A DNA stretch of 64,000 nt from the NCBI GenBank assembly GCA_965232105.1, contig OZ246956.1:4851770-4915769 (forward strand). Reading direction: 5' to 3'. The position numbers and the translations under genes were made by a program. Position 1 is the stretch's first letter. Every line of letters starts with the position of its first letter. This DNA is from Multivorans sp965232105 (GTDB taxonomy: Bacteria > Acidobacteriota > Thermoanaerobaculia > Multivoradales > Multivoraceae). Below, piece after piece: positions 28,963 through 37,626 of this stretch. The notes beneath the pieces were generated by a model. The model searched no databases, was not told the origin of the DNA, and worked only from the letters and a program-made list of their open reading frames with translations.

Positions 28963-30540
28963 ATGGATTTCTCCGTCCTCCGGCTGCTCGCCGCAGCCAA
29001 ACCGGCTCTTGCCCTGATCTGCGTCGCCGCCCTGGCCGCGACGGCCCAGGCGCGCGCGGAGGAAGGCGACGGCGCGTCGGCGGCCGCCAGGCCGCCCGCT
29101 CCGCCGGACCACTGGGAAACCAGCCACTCGATCGAGGTCGGCGGCGAGACGGTCGAGTACGACGCCGTCGTCACCGGAATCCAGCTCGACAACGACGACG
29201 CCGCTCCGGCCGCACATCTCTGGTACACGGCGTACTTCCGGACGAACGGCGCGACACCGCAGCAGCGGCCCCTGGTGTTCTCCTACAACGGAGGCCCCGG
29301 CTCCGCGTCCTTCTGGCTGCACATGGGGATCATGGGGCCGCGGCGCGTCGTAACCCCCGATGTCGGCCCGCAGGGAGCGCCGCCCTACCCCCTCGAGGAC
29401 AACGCCTGGACCCTCCTCGACATCGCCGACATCGTGATGGTCGATCCCGTAGGCACCGGCTTCAGCCGCACGCTGAGCGAGATTCCGGGCTCCGACTACT
29501 GGGGCATCGACGAGGACGCGAAGTCGCTTGCCCAGTTCATCCGGCGGTTCCTCAGCGCACACGACCGCTGGAACTCGCCCCGCTACCTGCTCGGCGAGAG
29601 CTACGGCACGACCCGCTCGGCGGTGCTCGCCGGCCACCTGCAGCGCGCGAACATCGACCTGAACGGCATCGTCCTGGTCTCCTCGGTCCTGCAGTTCAAC
29701 ACGATCCAGTTCGCACCCGGCGACGACCTTGCCTACATCGTCAACCTGCCGTCCTACACCGTCGCCGCCCGCTACCTGGACGCGCTGCCGGAGGGCGCCC
29801 CGGCGGATCTCGGGACCCTGATGGCCGAAGTCGAGGAATGGGCGCTCACCGAGTACGCCACCGCGCTGCTCCGCGGCAGCACGCTCGACGCGGACACCCG
29901 CGCCCGGGTGATCGACCGCCTGCACCGCTACACCGGGCTCTCGCGCGACTTTCTCGACAAGTCGGACCTGCGGGTGACGGCGCCGGCCTTCGAGGCCGAG
30001 CTGCTGCGCGACGAAGGGAAGATCGTCGGCCGCCTGGACGCCCGCTTCACCGGCCCGGCGGGAGACACGCTGGGCGCCCGGCCCTCCCACGATCCGCAGT
30101 CCACGGCGATCAGCTCGGCCTACACGTCCGCCTTCAACAGCTACCTGCGGGGCGAGCTCGGCTACGACGGCGACCGCGAGTACGTCCCGAGCGGCGCCGT
30201 CCGCGACTGGAACTGGGGGCGGGTGAGCGCGGGCCGCTTCTCGCGCGGCGACGGCACACCGAACGTCGCCCCCGACCTGGCCGCCGCCATGCGCCGGAAT
30301 CCGGAGCTCGAAGTGCTCCTGATAAACGGTTTGTACGACTTGGCGACGCCCTACTTCGCCGCTGTCTGGACGCTGGACCACATGGGCCTGCCGCCGGAAC
30401 TCAGGGCCAACATCCAGCGCGAGGACTTCGCCGCAGGGCACATGATGTACGTGGATCAGTCCCTGCTGCCGCAGTGGAAGGAAACGCTCGACGCCTTCAT
30501 CCTGCGCACGTCGGGCAGCGCCGCGCGAGATCCCGAGTAG
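28963..30540 (+). CDS. Secreted S10-family serine carboxypeptidase-like peptidase
   Basis: A 525-residue exported peptidase. The ATG at 28963 begins a signal peptide (LALICVAALAATAQA). S10 features: NGGPGSASFW oxyanion region, the nucleophile in GESYGTTRS (Ser213), an Asp in LLINGLYDLATP, and the catalytic His in FAAGHMMYVD. These enzymes remove C-terminal residues at acidic pH and are common in Acidobacteriota and related groups. The frame stays open far upstream of the chosen start, but that region overlaps the MBL-fold gene in antisense and lacks a signal peptide at the right place. Confidence 0.9.
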   Translation: MDFSVLRLLAAAKPALALICVAALAATAQARAEEGDGASAAARPPAPPDHWETSHSIEVGGETVEYDAVVTGIQLDNDDAAPAAHLWYTAYFRTNGATPQQRPLVFSYNGGPGSASFWLHMGIMGPRRVVTPDVGPQGAPPYPLEDNAWTLLDIADIVMVDPVGTGFSRTLSEIPGSDYWGIDEDAKSLAQFIRRFLSAHDRWNSPRYLLGESYGTTRSAVLAGHLQRANIDLNGIVLVSSVLQFNTIQFAPGDDLAYIVNLPSYTVAARYLDALPEGAPADLGTLMAEVEEWALTEYATALLRGSTLDADTRARVIDRLHRYTGLSRDFLDKSDLRVTAPAFEAELLRDEGKIVGRLDARFTGPAGDTLGARPSHDPQSTAISSAYTSAFNSYLRGELGYDGDREYVPSGAVRDWNWGRVSAGRFSRGDGTPNVAPDLAAAMRRNPELEVLLINGLYDLATPYFAAVWTLDHMGLPPELRANIQREDFAAGHMMYVDQSLLPQWKETLDAFILRTSGSAARDPE

Positions 30541-30676
30541 CACTTGCCTCGCACCCCGAACCCCCTTGGCCGGCCCGGCGCCTGGGTCCATCCCGTCGCC
30601 GTCCGGGAATAGGCGGAACTGATACAGTGTTACAAGTTCGTAGAGCACGGAGCCTCCAGCCACTACCGCATCCGCC

Positions 30677-32512
30677 ATGAAACTCGACCTCGGGACCGTC
30701 CTGGCGCTTCTGTGCGCCGCCGCCCTCGCGCTGCCGGCAGCGGGCGAGTCCAGGGAGGCGGGCGCAGCGAGCGAAACAGCGCCCCTGGCGCTCACGCCGG
30801 CCGAGTACAACAACACGGTCGCCGACCTGCTCGGCTTCCCCCGAGACGGCGAACTGTGGCCGAAGCGACCGCCCGTTGCCGACCGGATCAGCCCGCGGCG
30901 CGCCGCCAGCAAGGGCGTGTTCTCGCCGCCGCCACCACCCGACCCGTGGCCGTGGCATTTTCCGGCCGAGCCAGGCGCCGACGGCTTCGAGGGCATCGCG
31001 CAGGGCCAGAATCCGTCCTCCTACCAGGTCGAGGAACTGCACCTCGCCGGGATGCACTTCGGGTCCTTCGCCCTGCTGTCGCCGACCTTCTTCGACTGCT
31101 CCGGATGGTCCGACCTCCCGTCCGCGGAGCGTGAGGCCTGCGCCGCAACGAGCATCCTCTGGTTTGCCGAGCGCGCCTGGCGCCGGCCCTTGCGCGACGG
31201 GGAGCGCGACCGGATCGAGGCGTTCTGGCGGGTACAGAACGAATCCGAACCGATCGACGAGGCGGTGGCCCTCACCGTCGCCGGCATCCTGCAGGCCCCG
31301 GCGTTCCACTTCAAGCTCGAGCCGGGCGCGAACGATGCGTCGGCCCTCGATCCGTGGCAACTCGCCACGCGGCTGTCGTACTTCCTCTGGGACTCGATGC
31401 CGGACGACGAGCTGTTCCGGGCGGCCCGCACCGGCGAACTCGACACCCCGGAAGGCCTCGAACGCCAGGCTGAGCGCATGCTCGACGACGCGAAGGCACG
31501 GCCGGCCGTCGTCCACTTCCACCATCAATGGCTCGGCACCGAACAGGTCCTCCTGATCGCTCCGGCGCGCCGCGCTTTCGGCCCCCGGTTCGGCCTCTCC
31601 ACCCAGGTGCACAACGCCCGCGACGACGACACGTTGTGGCCGGCGATCATCGGGCCCATCCGCCACTCGATGAAGCTCGAGACCGAGCTGTTCGTCGAGG
31701 AGGCGATCTTCGACCGCGCGGGCACCTTCACAGAGCTGATGACCGGCAACCACGGCTACATGTCGCGCAACACCAGGCCGATCTACAGTGAGACGACGAC
31801 CCCGGACGAAGGGCGGGCCGCCGTGACCCGGAAGATCGAGTACGTCACCGCCTCCGTCGGACGAAGGAAGCCGCTCACCCTCATGCCCGTGAAGCTCGAC
31901 CCCACCCTGCGAGCCGGCGTGTTGACCCTTCCGTCGGTGCTGGCGATCGGCGCGTACGCGGTGCAACCCGGCCCGATCCCCCGGGGCGTGCGCATCCTGG
32001 AGCGCATCGCCTGCATGGACCTCGGCGAGCCGGTCGAAGGGGTCGAGAGTGCGCTGCCGCCCGACACGCTCGGTGTCGAGAGTACGAATCGCGAACGGAC
32101 GGCCGCCGCGACCAAACCGGGCGAATGCCACACGTGCCATCGCCGGATCAACCCGGCCGGCTTCGCCTTCGAGCACTACGACGCGATGGGCGCCTGGCGA
32201 GCCGAGGACAACGGCCAGCCGGTCGACGCCAGCGGCTCGCTCCGACTGCCCGGCGCCGAAGTGCTCTCGTTCGCCGACGGAGTCGAGTTCGCGCACGAAC
32301 TGGCCGCGAGCCGCCGGGTCCGGGACTGCTACGCACTACACTGGACGCGCTACGCACTCGGAAGCCACCTTGAGCGGAACGCGCCCGGCCTCGAACCGAT
32401 TCAGCAGCGCTTCCGCGAGAACGACTCGGTCAAGGCACTCCTCGTTTCCATCGCGACCAGCGACCTCTTCCGCACACGCGCAACCGAACCAGGCTCCGGA
32501 GTCGACGGATGA
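30677..32512 (+). CDS. DUF1592/DUF1588/DUF1585-type secreted protein
   Basis: A 611-residue protein with a signal peptide (LALLCAAALALPAAG). The region order resembles planctomycete- and acidobacterial-type 'DUF1592' proteins: LTPAEYNNTVADLLG near the N-terminus, WFAERAWRRPL and the AFHFKLEPG to TRLSYFLWDSMPDDELF segment in the middle, then NHGYMSRN, RGVRILERI and the CHTCHRRINPAGFAFEHYDAMG stretch, a C-x-x-C-H that could bind a c-type haem. The stop overlaps the next gene's ATG. These proteins nearly always pair with a DUF1552 protein, as here. Their biochemical function is unknown. Confidence 0.88.
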   Translation: MKLDLGTVLALLCAAALALPAAGESREAGAASETAPLALTPAEYNNTVADLLGFPRDGELWPKRPPVADRISPRRAASKGVFSPPPPPDPWPWHFPAEPGADGFEGIAQGQNPSSYQVEELHLAGMHFGSFALLSPTFFDCSGWSDLPSAEREACAATSILWFAERAWRRPLRDGERDRIEAFWRVQNESEPIDEAVALTVAGILQAPAFHFKLEPGANDASALDPWQLATRLSYFLWDSMPDDELFRAARTGELDTPEGLERQAERMLDDAKARPAVVHFHHQWLGTEQVLLIAPARRAFGPRFGLSTQVHNARDDDTLWPAIIGPIRHSMKLETELFVEEAIFDRAGTFTELMTGNHGYMSRNTRPIYSETTTPDEGRAAVTRKIEYVTASVGRRKPLTLMPVKLDPTLRAGVLTLPSVLAIGAYAVQPGPIPRGVRILERIACMDLGEPVEGVESALPPDTLGVESTNRERTAAATKPGECHTCHRRINPAGFAFEHYDAMGAWRAEDNGQPVDASGSLRLPGAEVLSFADGVEFAHELAASRRVRDCYALHWTRYALGSHLERNAPGLEPIQQRFRENDSVKALLVSIATSDLFRTRATEPGSGVDG

Positions 32513-33912
32513 TCTCAAGACGCCAACTGCTGCAACTCGGAGGGCTCACGGCACTCGGCGCCGGCTGGCCGGGCGGCGCCCTGCGGGCCCTGGCCCAGAG
32601 CCCCGCTCAAGTCCGGCGCCTGATCCTGATCAGCCACTGCCACGGCTGGCCCTACGCCACCTGGAAGATGCGCCCCGACGGCGTCTCCGAGAGCGAACCC
32701 TGGTCGGTCGACCTGGAGCAACTGCCGGAAAGCGCCTTCAGCAGACCGCTGGCCCCGCTCCACGAGCACCGTCGCCGCATCCTCGCCCTGGACGGCCTGT
32801 CCCTGGCCACCGCGGAACTCGACGCCGGCGGCAACCGGCACGATCGCGGCTGGGTCCACGCCTGGACCGGCGACAACGCGGACTTCGCCGGCCGCGACAC
32901 CCGCTCCACGTCGGCCTCCCTCGACCAGATCGTCGCGGCCCACGTGGCCCGGGCCGACCGGCTGCCGTCGCTGGAGGTCTCGGTCGACGCCGCGCTCGAA
33001 GCCGGCCGGCCGATCAGCTACAACATCGGCGGCATGCGGCTGCCGGCCGAGAACACGCCGCTGCGGGCCTGGAACCGGGTCTTCGGGCCGGCATCCTCGG
33101 GCGACACGGTCGGCGCCTACCGGCGCAGCACGCTGGACTTCGCGTACCAGGAGTACCGGGCGGTCGCAGCGCGCTTCGACGCGAACGATCGCGCCCGGCT
33201 CGAGTCCCACTTCGGCCTCGTCGACCGGCTCGGCCACCGGCTCGAGGGCCTGGCGACACTCTCCTGCGAAGCCCCGGCCCGACCCGCCAGCTCGTTCGAC
33301 CGCTACGACCTGCAGTTCGACGCCTTCGTCGACATCATCGCGGCCGCCTTCAGTTGCGACATCACGCGGGTCGTCTCCTTCTCGCTCGGCGAGATGCCGA
33401 CCGCCGAGTTCGGCGCCGACCACGTCAGCGACAAGGTGCACAAGGGCATCGCCCACTACATCCACGAGGATGTCCGCAAACACGACGCAATGACGAACTA
33501 CGTGGAGCACCACGGCCAGCAGGTCGCCCGCCTCGTCAGCACCCTGGAGTCGATCCCCGACGCAGGCGGCGGCTCCCTGATGGACAACACGCTGATCGTC
33601 TGGGGCTCCGAACTCGGCGACGGCTGGCACGGCTACCGCAACTACTGCCCCGTCCTGATCGGCGGCTCCTGGGCCTTCGACACCGGCCGCTACATGTACT
33701 GGCCCCACGAGACACCGGCCCAGATGCGCGTCCCGGCACAGCTCGCTCCCGGTGGTCTGACGAAGTTCGCCGGCGTTCCCCACCAGCACCTCCTCGTCAG
33801 CGTCGCCCAGGCGATGGGCCTCGACACCAACCACGTCGGCCTCCGCCACGCCTACGGCCAGCGCGGCGACTACATCGAACTCGTCGGTCCGCTCGCCGGC
33901 CTCAGGGCGTAG
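32509..33912 (+). CDS. DUF1552 protein, Tat-exported
   Basis: A 467-residue protein. The N-terminus ISRRQLLQLGGLTALGAGW is a twin-arginine-type signal, so it is probably exported folded. DUF1552 features include SHCHGWPY, GGNRHDRGWVHAWTG, SISYNIGG-like PISYNIGGMRLP and WGSELGDGWHGYRNYCPVLIGG, which resemble alkaline-phosphatase-superfamily (DUF1501-type) folds. The ATGA overlap with the DUF1592 gene implies they act together. Function unknown; a periplasmic complex with the CxxCH protein is a reasonable inference. Confidence 0.88.
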   Translation: MISRRQLLQLGGLTALGAGWPGGALRALAQSPAQVRRLILISHCHGWPYATWKMRPDGVSESEPWSVDLEQLPESAFSRPLAPLHEHRRRILALDGLSLATAELDAGGNRHDRGWVHAWTGDNADFAGRDTRSTSASLDQIVAAHVARADRLPSLEVSVDAALEAGRPISYNIGGMRLPAENTPLRAWNRVFGPASSGDTVGAYRRSTLDFAYQEYRAVAARFDANDRARLESHFGLVDRLGHRLEGLATLSCEAPARPASSFDRYDLQFDAFVDIIAAAFSCDITRVVSFSLGEMPTAEFGADHVSDKVHKGIAHYIHEDVRKHDAMTNYVEHHGQQVARLVSTLESIPDAGGGSLMDNTLIVWGSELGDGWHGYRNYCPVLIGGSWAFDTGRYMYWPHETPAQMRVPAQLAPGGLTKFAGVPHQHLLVSVAQAMGLDTNHVGLRHAYGQRGDYIELVGPLAGLRA

Positions 33913-33941
33913 GCCCTCCCGGGCCGACCCTGCCGCTGCCG

Positions 33942-36032
33942 CTATTCCGGCAGGGCGAAGGCGACGAGTTCGGCCTTGCGGGGCGGCTGACGCCGGGACC
34001 GCGGGGGTGCGTCGGCGATAGCGGTCTCTGCGATGGAGGGGCCGGGGCCGGGCCGCTCGCCGCCGCCGGCGATGAGGATGTACTGGCGGCCTTCGTGCAT
34101 GTAGGTCATCGGGCCGCCGTGGAGGCTGCGGTCGACTTCGAGCCGGGCCAGGAGTTCGCCGGTCGCCTTGTCGAAGGCGACGAGGTAGCTGCCGTCGGCC
34201 GAGCGATCTCCGACCGCCATCCGACCGCCCGCGGACGGGCGATCGGACTGGTTCGCGTCTCGCTCGTCCCCTCGCGAGCCGGGTTCATCCACGATCGGTT
34301 CGATCGAGACGACGAGGGTCTTCGTCACCAGGACGCCGCCTTCGGTGACGACCCCGTCCTGGGGCGGCGTGCCGAGCCGGCCGAGGTTCAAGTGCTTGAT
34401 CGCGGGGTGGTCGCGGGGTCCCTCTCCGAGCGGCGCCTGCCACAGCATCTCGCCGCGGTTCATGTCGAAGGCCGTGATCCGCCGGTAGGGCGGCTTGAGC
34501 AGGGGCAGGCCCTGGACCTTCGGCGTGGGCCGGCGGTTGATCGAGTAGCGCCAGTCGGACCGTGCCGGGTCGGGCGCCGAGAGCGAGATGGCGCCCGGCC
34601 GCGTCAGCGAAGGCACGTAGAGGATGTTCGTCTCCGGATCGAAGGAGGCGCCGGTCCAGTTCGCGCCGCCGCCGGGCCCCGGGTTCTGGACGTAGGCGCG
34701 CTTGCCGTCCTCGCCGTGGACGATAGGCGGCGTGAAGACCGGGCCGATCACGTAGTCCCGGACCACCTTGAGTGCCTCGGCCCGCAGCTCCGGCGTGAAG
34801 TCGATCAGGTCGTCGTAGTCGATGCCGAGCGTTTCGAACGGCGGCGGCCGCGTCGTGAACGGCTGAGTGCGCGAGAGCTTCTCGCCCGGAATGCGCGAGT
34901 GGTAGTTGACCGGCGCCTCGACGATCGGCCAGACGTGTTCCCCCGTCGCCCGGTCGAACACGTAGGTCATCCCAACCTTCGAGACGACCGCAACCGCCTT
35001 GATCTCCTTGCCGTCGACCGTGATGTCGATCAGGTTCGGGGCCGACGCCAGGTCGTAGTCCCAGACGCCGTGGTGGATCGTCTGGAAGTGCCAGACGACC
35101 TCGCCGTTGCGGGCATCGAGGCAGACGATCGACTCCGCGTAGACGTTGTCGCCGTGCCGGTCGCCGCCGTAGTAGTCGTTGGTCGGCGTCCCGAACGGCA
35201 GGTAGACGTAGCCGAGCTCCTGGTCGGCGCTCATCATCGACCATACGTTCGTGTTGCCCATCTTCCGCCAGGACTCGTTTTCCCAGGTCTCGATGTAGGG
35301 CTCGCCCTCCCGCGGCACGGCGTGGAACGTCCACTTCAGCTTTCCCGTGCGGATGTCGAAACCTCGCACGTCACCGGGCGGGTTGTTGTTGCGCAGCGGG
35401 AAGTCGAAGATCGTCCCGCCGATCACGATCGTGTCGGCCACGACGGTCACGGGCGCCGTCCAGTTCATGTTTCGGTTCGCACGCCCCGGCAGGAGGCCCT
35501 GCATCAGGTCGACAACGCCTTCCTCGCCGAACTCGGGGTCCGGCCTGCCGGTCTTCGTGTCGATGGACACCAGCCGCCCGCCGCGGGTCGCGATCAGGAC
35601 ACGCTCCGCCTCGCCATCGGTCCAGGACTCGATACCGCGGATCTGGACCAGCGAACCGCGCTGATCGATCTCCCAGTCTCTCGGATCGTGCCGCCAAAGC
35701 TCTTCCCCTGTTGCCGGATCGAGCGCCGCGACCTGGCCCAGGTTGGTCGCGATGTAGACGACGCCGTCGATCATCAGGGGCATGCTCCGGTACGACCCGG
35801 GCGTCTTGTCGGTCAGGTCCTTCAGCAGGACATCGGCCGACTCCCACCGCCAGGCGACCTCCAGTTGGTCGAAGTTGTCCCGGTCGATCTGGTCCAGGGG
35901 CGAGTACCGTGTCGAGCCGCTGTCGGCGCCGAAGTGACGCCACTCGCCGCCTTCCGCGCCATGCTGCGCTACACCGGGCGCGGCCACGGACACCACCAGC
36001 AGAACCGAAAGACCTGTCAGCGCCCTCGCCAT
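33942..36032 (-). CDS. PQQ-dependent dehydrogenase-type beta-propeller protein
   Basis: A 696-residue exported protein; the ATG at 36032 begins a signal peptide (ALTGLSVLLVVSVAAPGVA). Propeller blades with the tryptophan-docking pattern (ALDPATGEELWRHDPR, SIDTKTGRP, FDIRTGKLKWTFH, CLDARNGEVVWHF, VFDRATGEHVWP, AFDMNRGEMLW) run along the length. GGANWTGASFDPETNILYVP is a typical PQQ-enzyme stretch. It has no haem c CxxCH and no adjacent-Cys disulfide, so it resembles soluble membrane-glucose-dehydrogenase-like quinoproteins. Substrate unknown. It is convergent with the DUF1552 gene (29 bp between stops) and divergent from eno. Confidence 0.87.
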   Translation of the reverse strand: MARALTGLSVLLVVSVAAPGVAQHGAEGGEWRHFGADSGSTRYSPLDQIDRDNFDQLEVAWRWESADVLLKDLTDKTPGSYRSMPLMIDGVVYIATNLGQVAALDPATGEELWRHDPRDWEIDQRGSLVQIRGIESWTDGEAERVLIATRGGRLVSIDTKTGRPDPEFGEEGVVDLMQGLLPGRANRNMNWTAPVTVVADTIVIGGTIFDFPLRNNNPPGDVRGFDIRTGKLKWTFHAVPREGEPYIETWENESWRKMGNTNVWSMMSADQELGYVYLPFGTPTNDYYGGDRHGDNVYAESIVCLDARNGEVVWHFQTIHHGVWDYDLASAPNLIDITVDGKEIKAVAVVSKVGMTYVFDRATGEHVWPIVEAPVNYHSRIPGEKLSRTQPFTTRPPPFETLGIDYDDLIDFTPELRAEALKVVRDYVIGPVFTPPIVHGEDGKRAYVQNPGPGGGANWTGASFDPETNILYVPSLTRPGAISLSAPDPARSDWRYSINRRPTPKVQGLPLLKPPYRRITAFDMNRGEMLWQAPLGEGPRDHPAIKHLNLGRLGTPPQDGVVTEGGVLVTKTLVVSIEPIVDEPGSRGDERDANQSDRPSAGGRMAVGDRSADGSYLVAFDKATGELLARLEVDRSLHGGPMTYMHEGRQYILIAGGGERPGPGPSIAETAIADAPPRSRRQPPRKAELVAFALPE

Positions 36033-36144
36033 CCGCAATCCCCTCTTGTTGGAACCGGCGCATCTTACTGCGGTGTCATCGGCTAGCGTTGCCGATCCTC
36101 GACCTGAGGCCCTTGAGCCCCAACCCACCCCGAAGCGAGATCGA

Positions 36145-37455
36145 ATGACCGGAACAACAACCAGGATCGCGGGCCTCTCCGGCCGCGAAGTACTAGACAG
36201 CCGCGGCAACCCGACTGTCGAAGTCGAAGTGGTCCTTGAAGGCGGCGCCCGCGGTCGCGCCATCGTCCCCAGCGGCGCGAGCACCGGCCGCCACGAGGCC
36301 GTCGAACTGCGCGACGGCGACGCCCGGCGCTACGGCGGCAAAGGCACCACCCTAGCCGTCCGCCACGTGAACGGCGAGATCGCCGCGGCGGCGCGGGGCC
36401 TCGACGCCGCCGACCAGGCAGAACTCGACCGCGTGCTCGCGGCACTCGACGGAACCCCGAACAAGGGCCGACTGGGCGCCAACGCGGTGCTCGGCGTCAG
36501 TCTCGCCGCCGCTCACGCCACCGCGGCCGCCCACGGCCTGCCGCTCTACGCTTCGATCGGCGGCCGCAACGCGCGCACCCTGCCGGTGCCGATGCTCAAC
36601 ATCCTGAACGGCGGCCAGCACGCCGCCGGCTCGACCGACTTCCAGGAGTTCATGGTCATGCCGACGGGCGCCGCCTCCTTCGCGGAAGGCCTGCGCTGGG
36701 GCGTCGAGGTCTACCACCGGCTGCGCTCGATCCTTCACGACCGCGGCTTCTCCGTCGCGGTCGGCGACGAGGGCGGCTTCGCACCCGCCCTGGGCGGCAA
36801 CGAGCGTGCCGTCGAGGTCATCCTGGAGGCCATCGAGGCGTCCGGTCGCCGCCCCGGCGAGGACATCCGGATCGCCCTCGATCCCGCGACCAGCGAGCTC
36901 TACGACGAGGCGACCGGCCGCTACGGGCTGGCAATCGAGGGCCGCGAACTCGAGAGCGGCGAACTCGTCGACCTCTGGGCGAACTGGTGCGCGAAGTACC
37001 CGATCGTCAGCATCGAGGACGGCCTCGCGGAAGACGACTGGGCCGGCTGGCAGGCGCTCTGCGAACGTCTCGGCAACGACGTGCAACTCGTCGGGGACGA
37101 CCTGCTGGTGACGAACATCGACCGGATCGACCGGGCCACCCGGGAGCGCTCCTGTAACGCCCTCCTCTGCAAGGTGAACCAGATCGGCTCGCTGAGCGAG
37201 AGCGCCGCCGCGGTCGAGCGAAGCCGCGCCGCCGGCTGGGGCGTCGTGATGAGCCACCGTTCCGGCGAGACGGAAGACACCACGATCGCGGACCTGGCCG
37301 TCGCCTGGAACACCGGCCAGATCAAGACGGGCGCCCCCGCCCGCAGCGACCGTGTGGCGAAGTACAACCAGCTCCTCCGCATCGAGGAGCAGCTTGGCGA
37401 CCGCGCCGTCTATCCGGGGCTCGACGCGTTTCCAGTCCGGAACCCGGCCACTTAG
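36145..37455 (+). CDS. eno: Enolase
   Basis: A 436-residue glycolytic enzyme converting 2-phosphoglycerate to phosphoenolpyruvate. Hallmarks are GREVLDSRGNPTVEVEV, PSGASTGRHEA, the metal-ligand regions SIEDGLAEDDW and GDDLLVTN, the catalytic Lys in LLCKVNQIGSLSE, and SHRSGETEDTTIADLAV. The ATG at 36145 gives the expected N-terminus; an upstream in-frame extension is out of character. Full length with no anomaly. Confidence 0.98.
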   Translation: MTGTTTRIAGLSGREVLDSRGNPTVEVEVVLEGGARGRAIVPSGASTGRHEAVELRDGDARRYGGKGTTLAVRHVNGEIAAAARGLDAADQAELDRVLAALDGTPNKGRLGANAVLGVSLAAAHATAAAHGLPLYASIGGRNARTLPVPMLNILNGGQHAAGSTDFQEFMVMPTGAASFAEGLRWGVEVYHRLRSILHDRGFSVAVGDEGGFAPALGGNERAVEVILEAIEASGRRPGEDIRIALDPATSELYDEATGRYGLAIEGRELESGELVDLWANWCAKYPIVSIEDGLAEDDWAGWQALCERLGNDVQLVGDDLLVTNIDRIDRATRERSCNALLCKVNQIGSLSESAAAVERSRAAGWGVVMSHRSGETEDTTIADLAVAWNTGQIKTGAPARSDRVAKYNQLLRIEEQLGDRAVYPGLDAFPVRNPAT

Positions 37456-37537
37456 CTGCCAGGAGCTCGCGCGGCAGAGACTGAGTGCGCCGGCGTGCCA
37501 TCCATGCACCCGATGACGGGTACATGGACTGGTTCGC

Positions 37538-37561
37538 GCGTGGCGCGAGTTCCCGCCACGC
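37538..37561. repeat. Inverted repeat between the convergent eno and protease genes
   Basis: GCGTGGCG-cgagttcc-CGCCACGC is a perfect 8-bp inverted repeat in the 171-bp gap between two convergent genes, followed by a second GTTCCCGCC copy. There is no T-run, so a factor-independent terminator is unlikely, but a stem that stops or protects both transcripts is possible. Confidence 0.35.
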
Positions 37562-37626
37562 GGGTTCCCGCCGGCATCCGGCGCGAAGCGCAGGCCTCCG
37601 GAGTTCCGTCACGTCTCGGCGCATCG

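Noticed and set aside
37538..37570. Factor-independent terminator between eno and the protease gene
   Set aside because: The stem is good but there is no T-run on either strand, so it is listed only as an inverted repeat.
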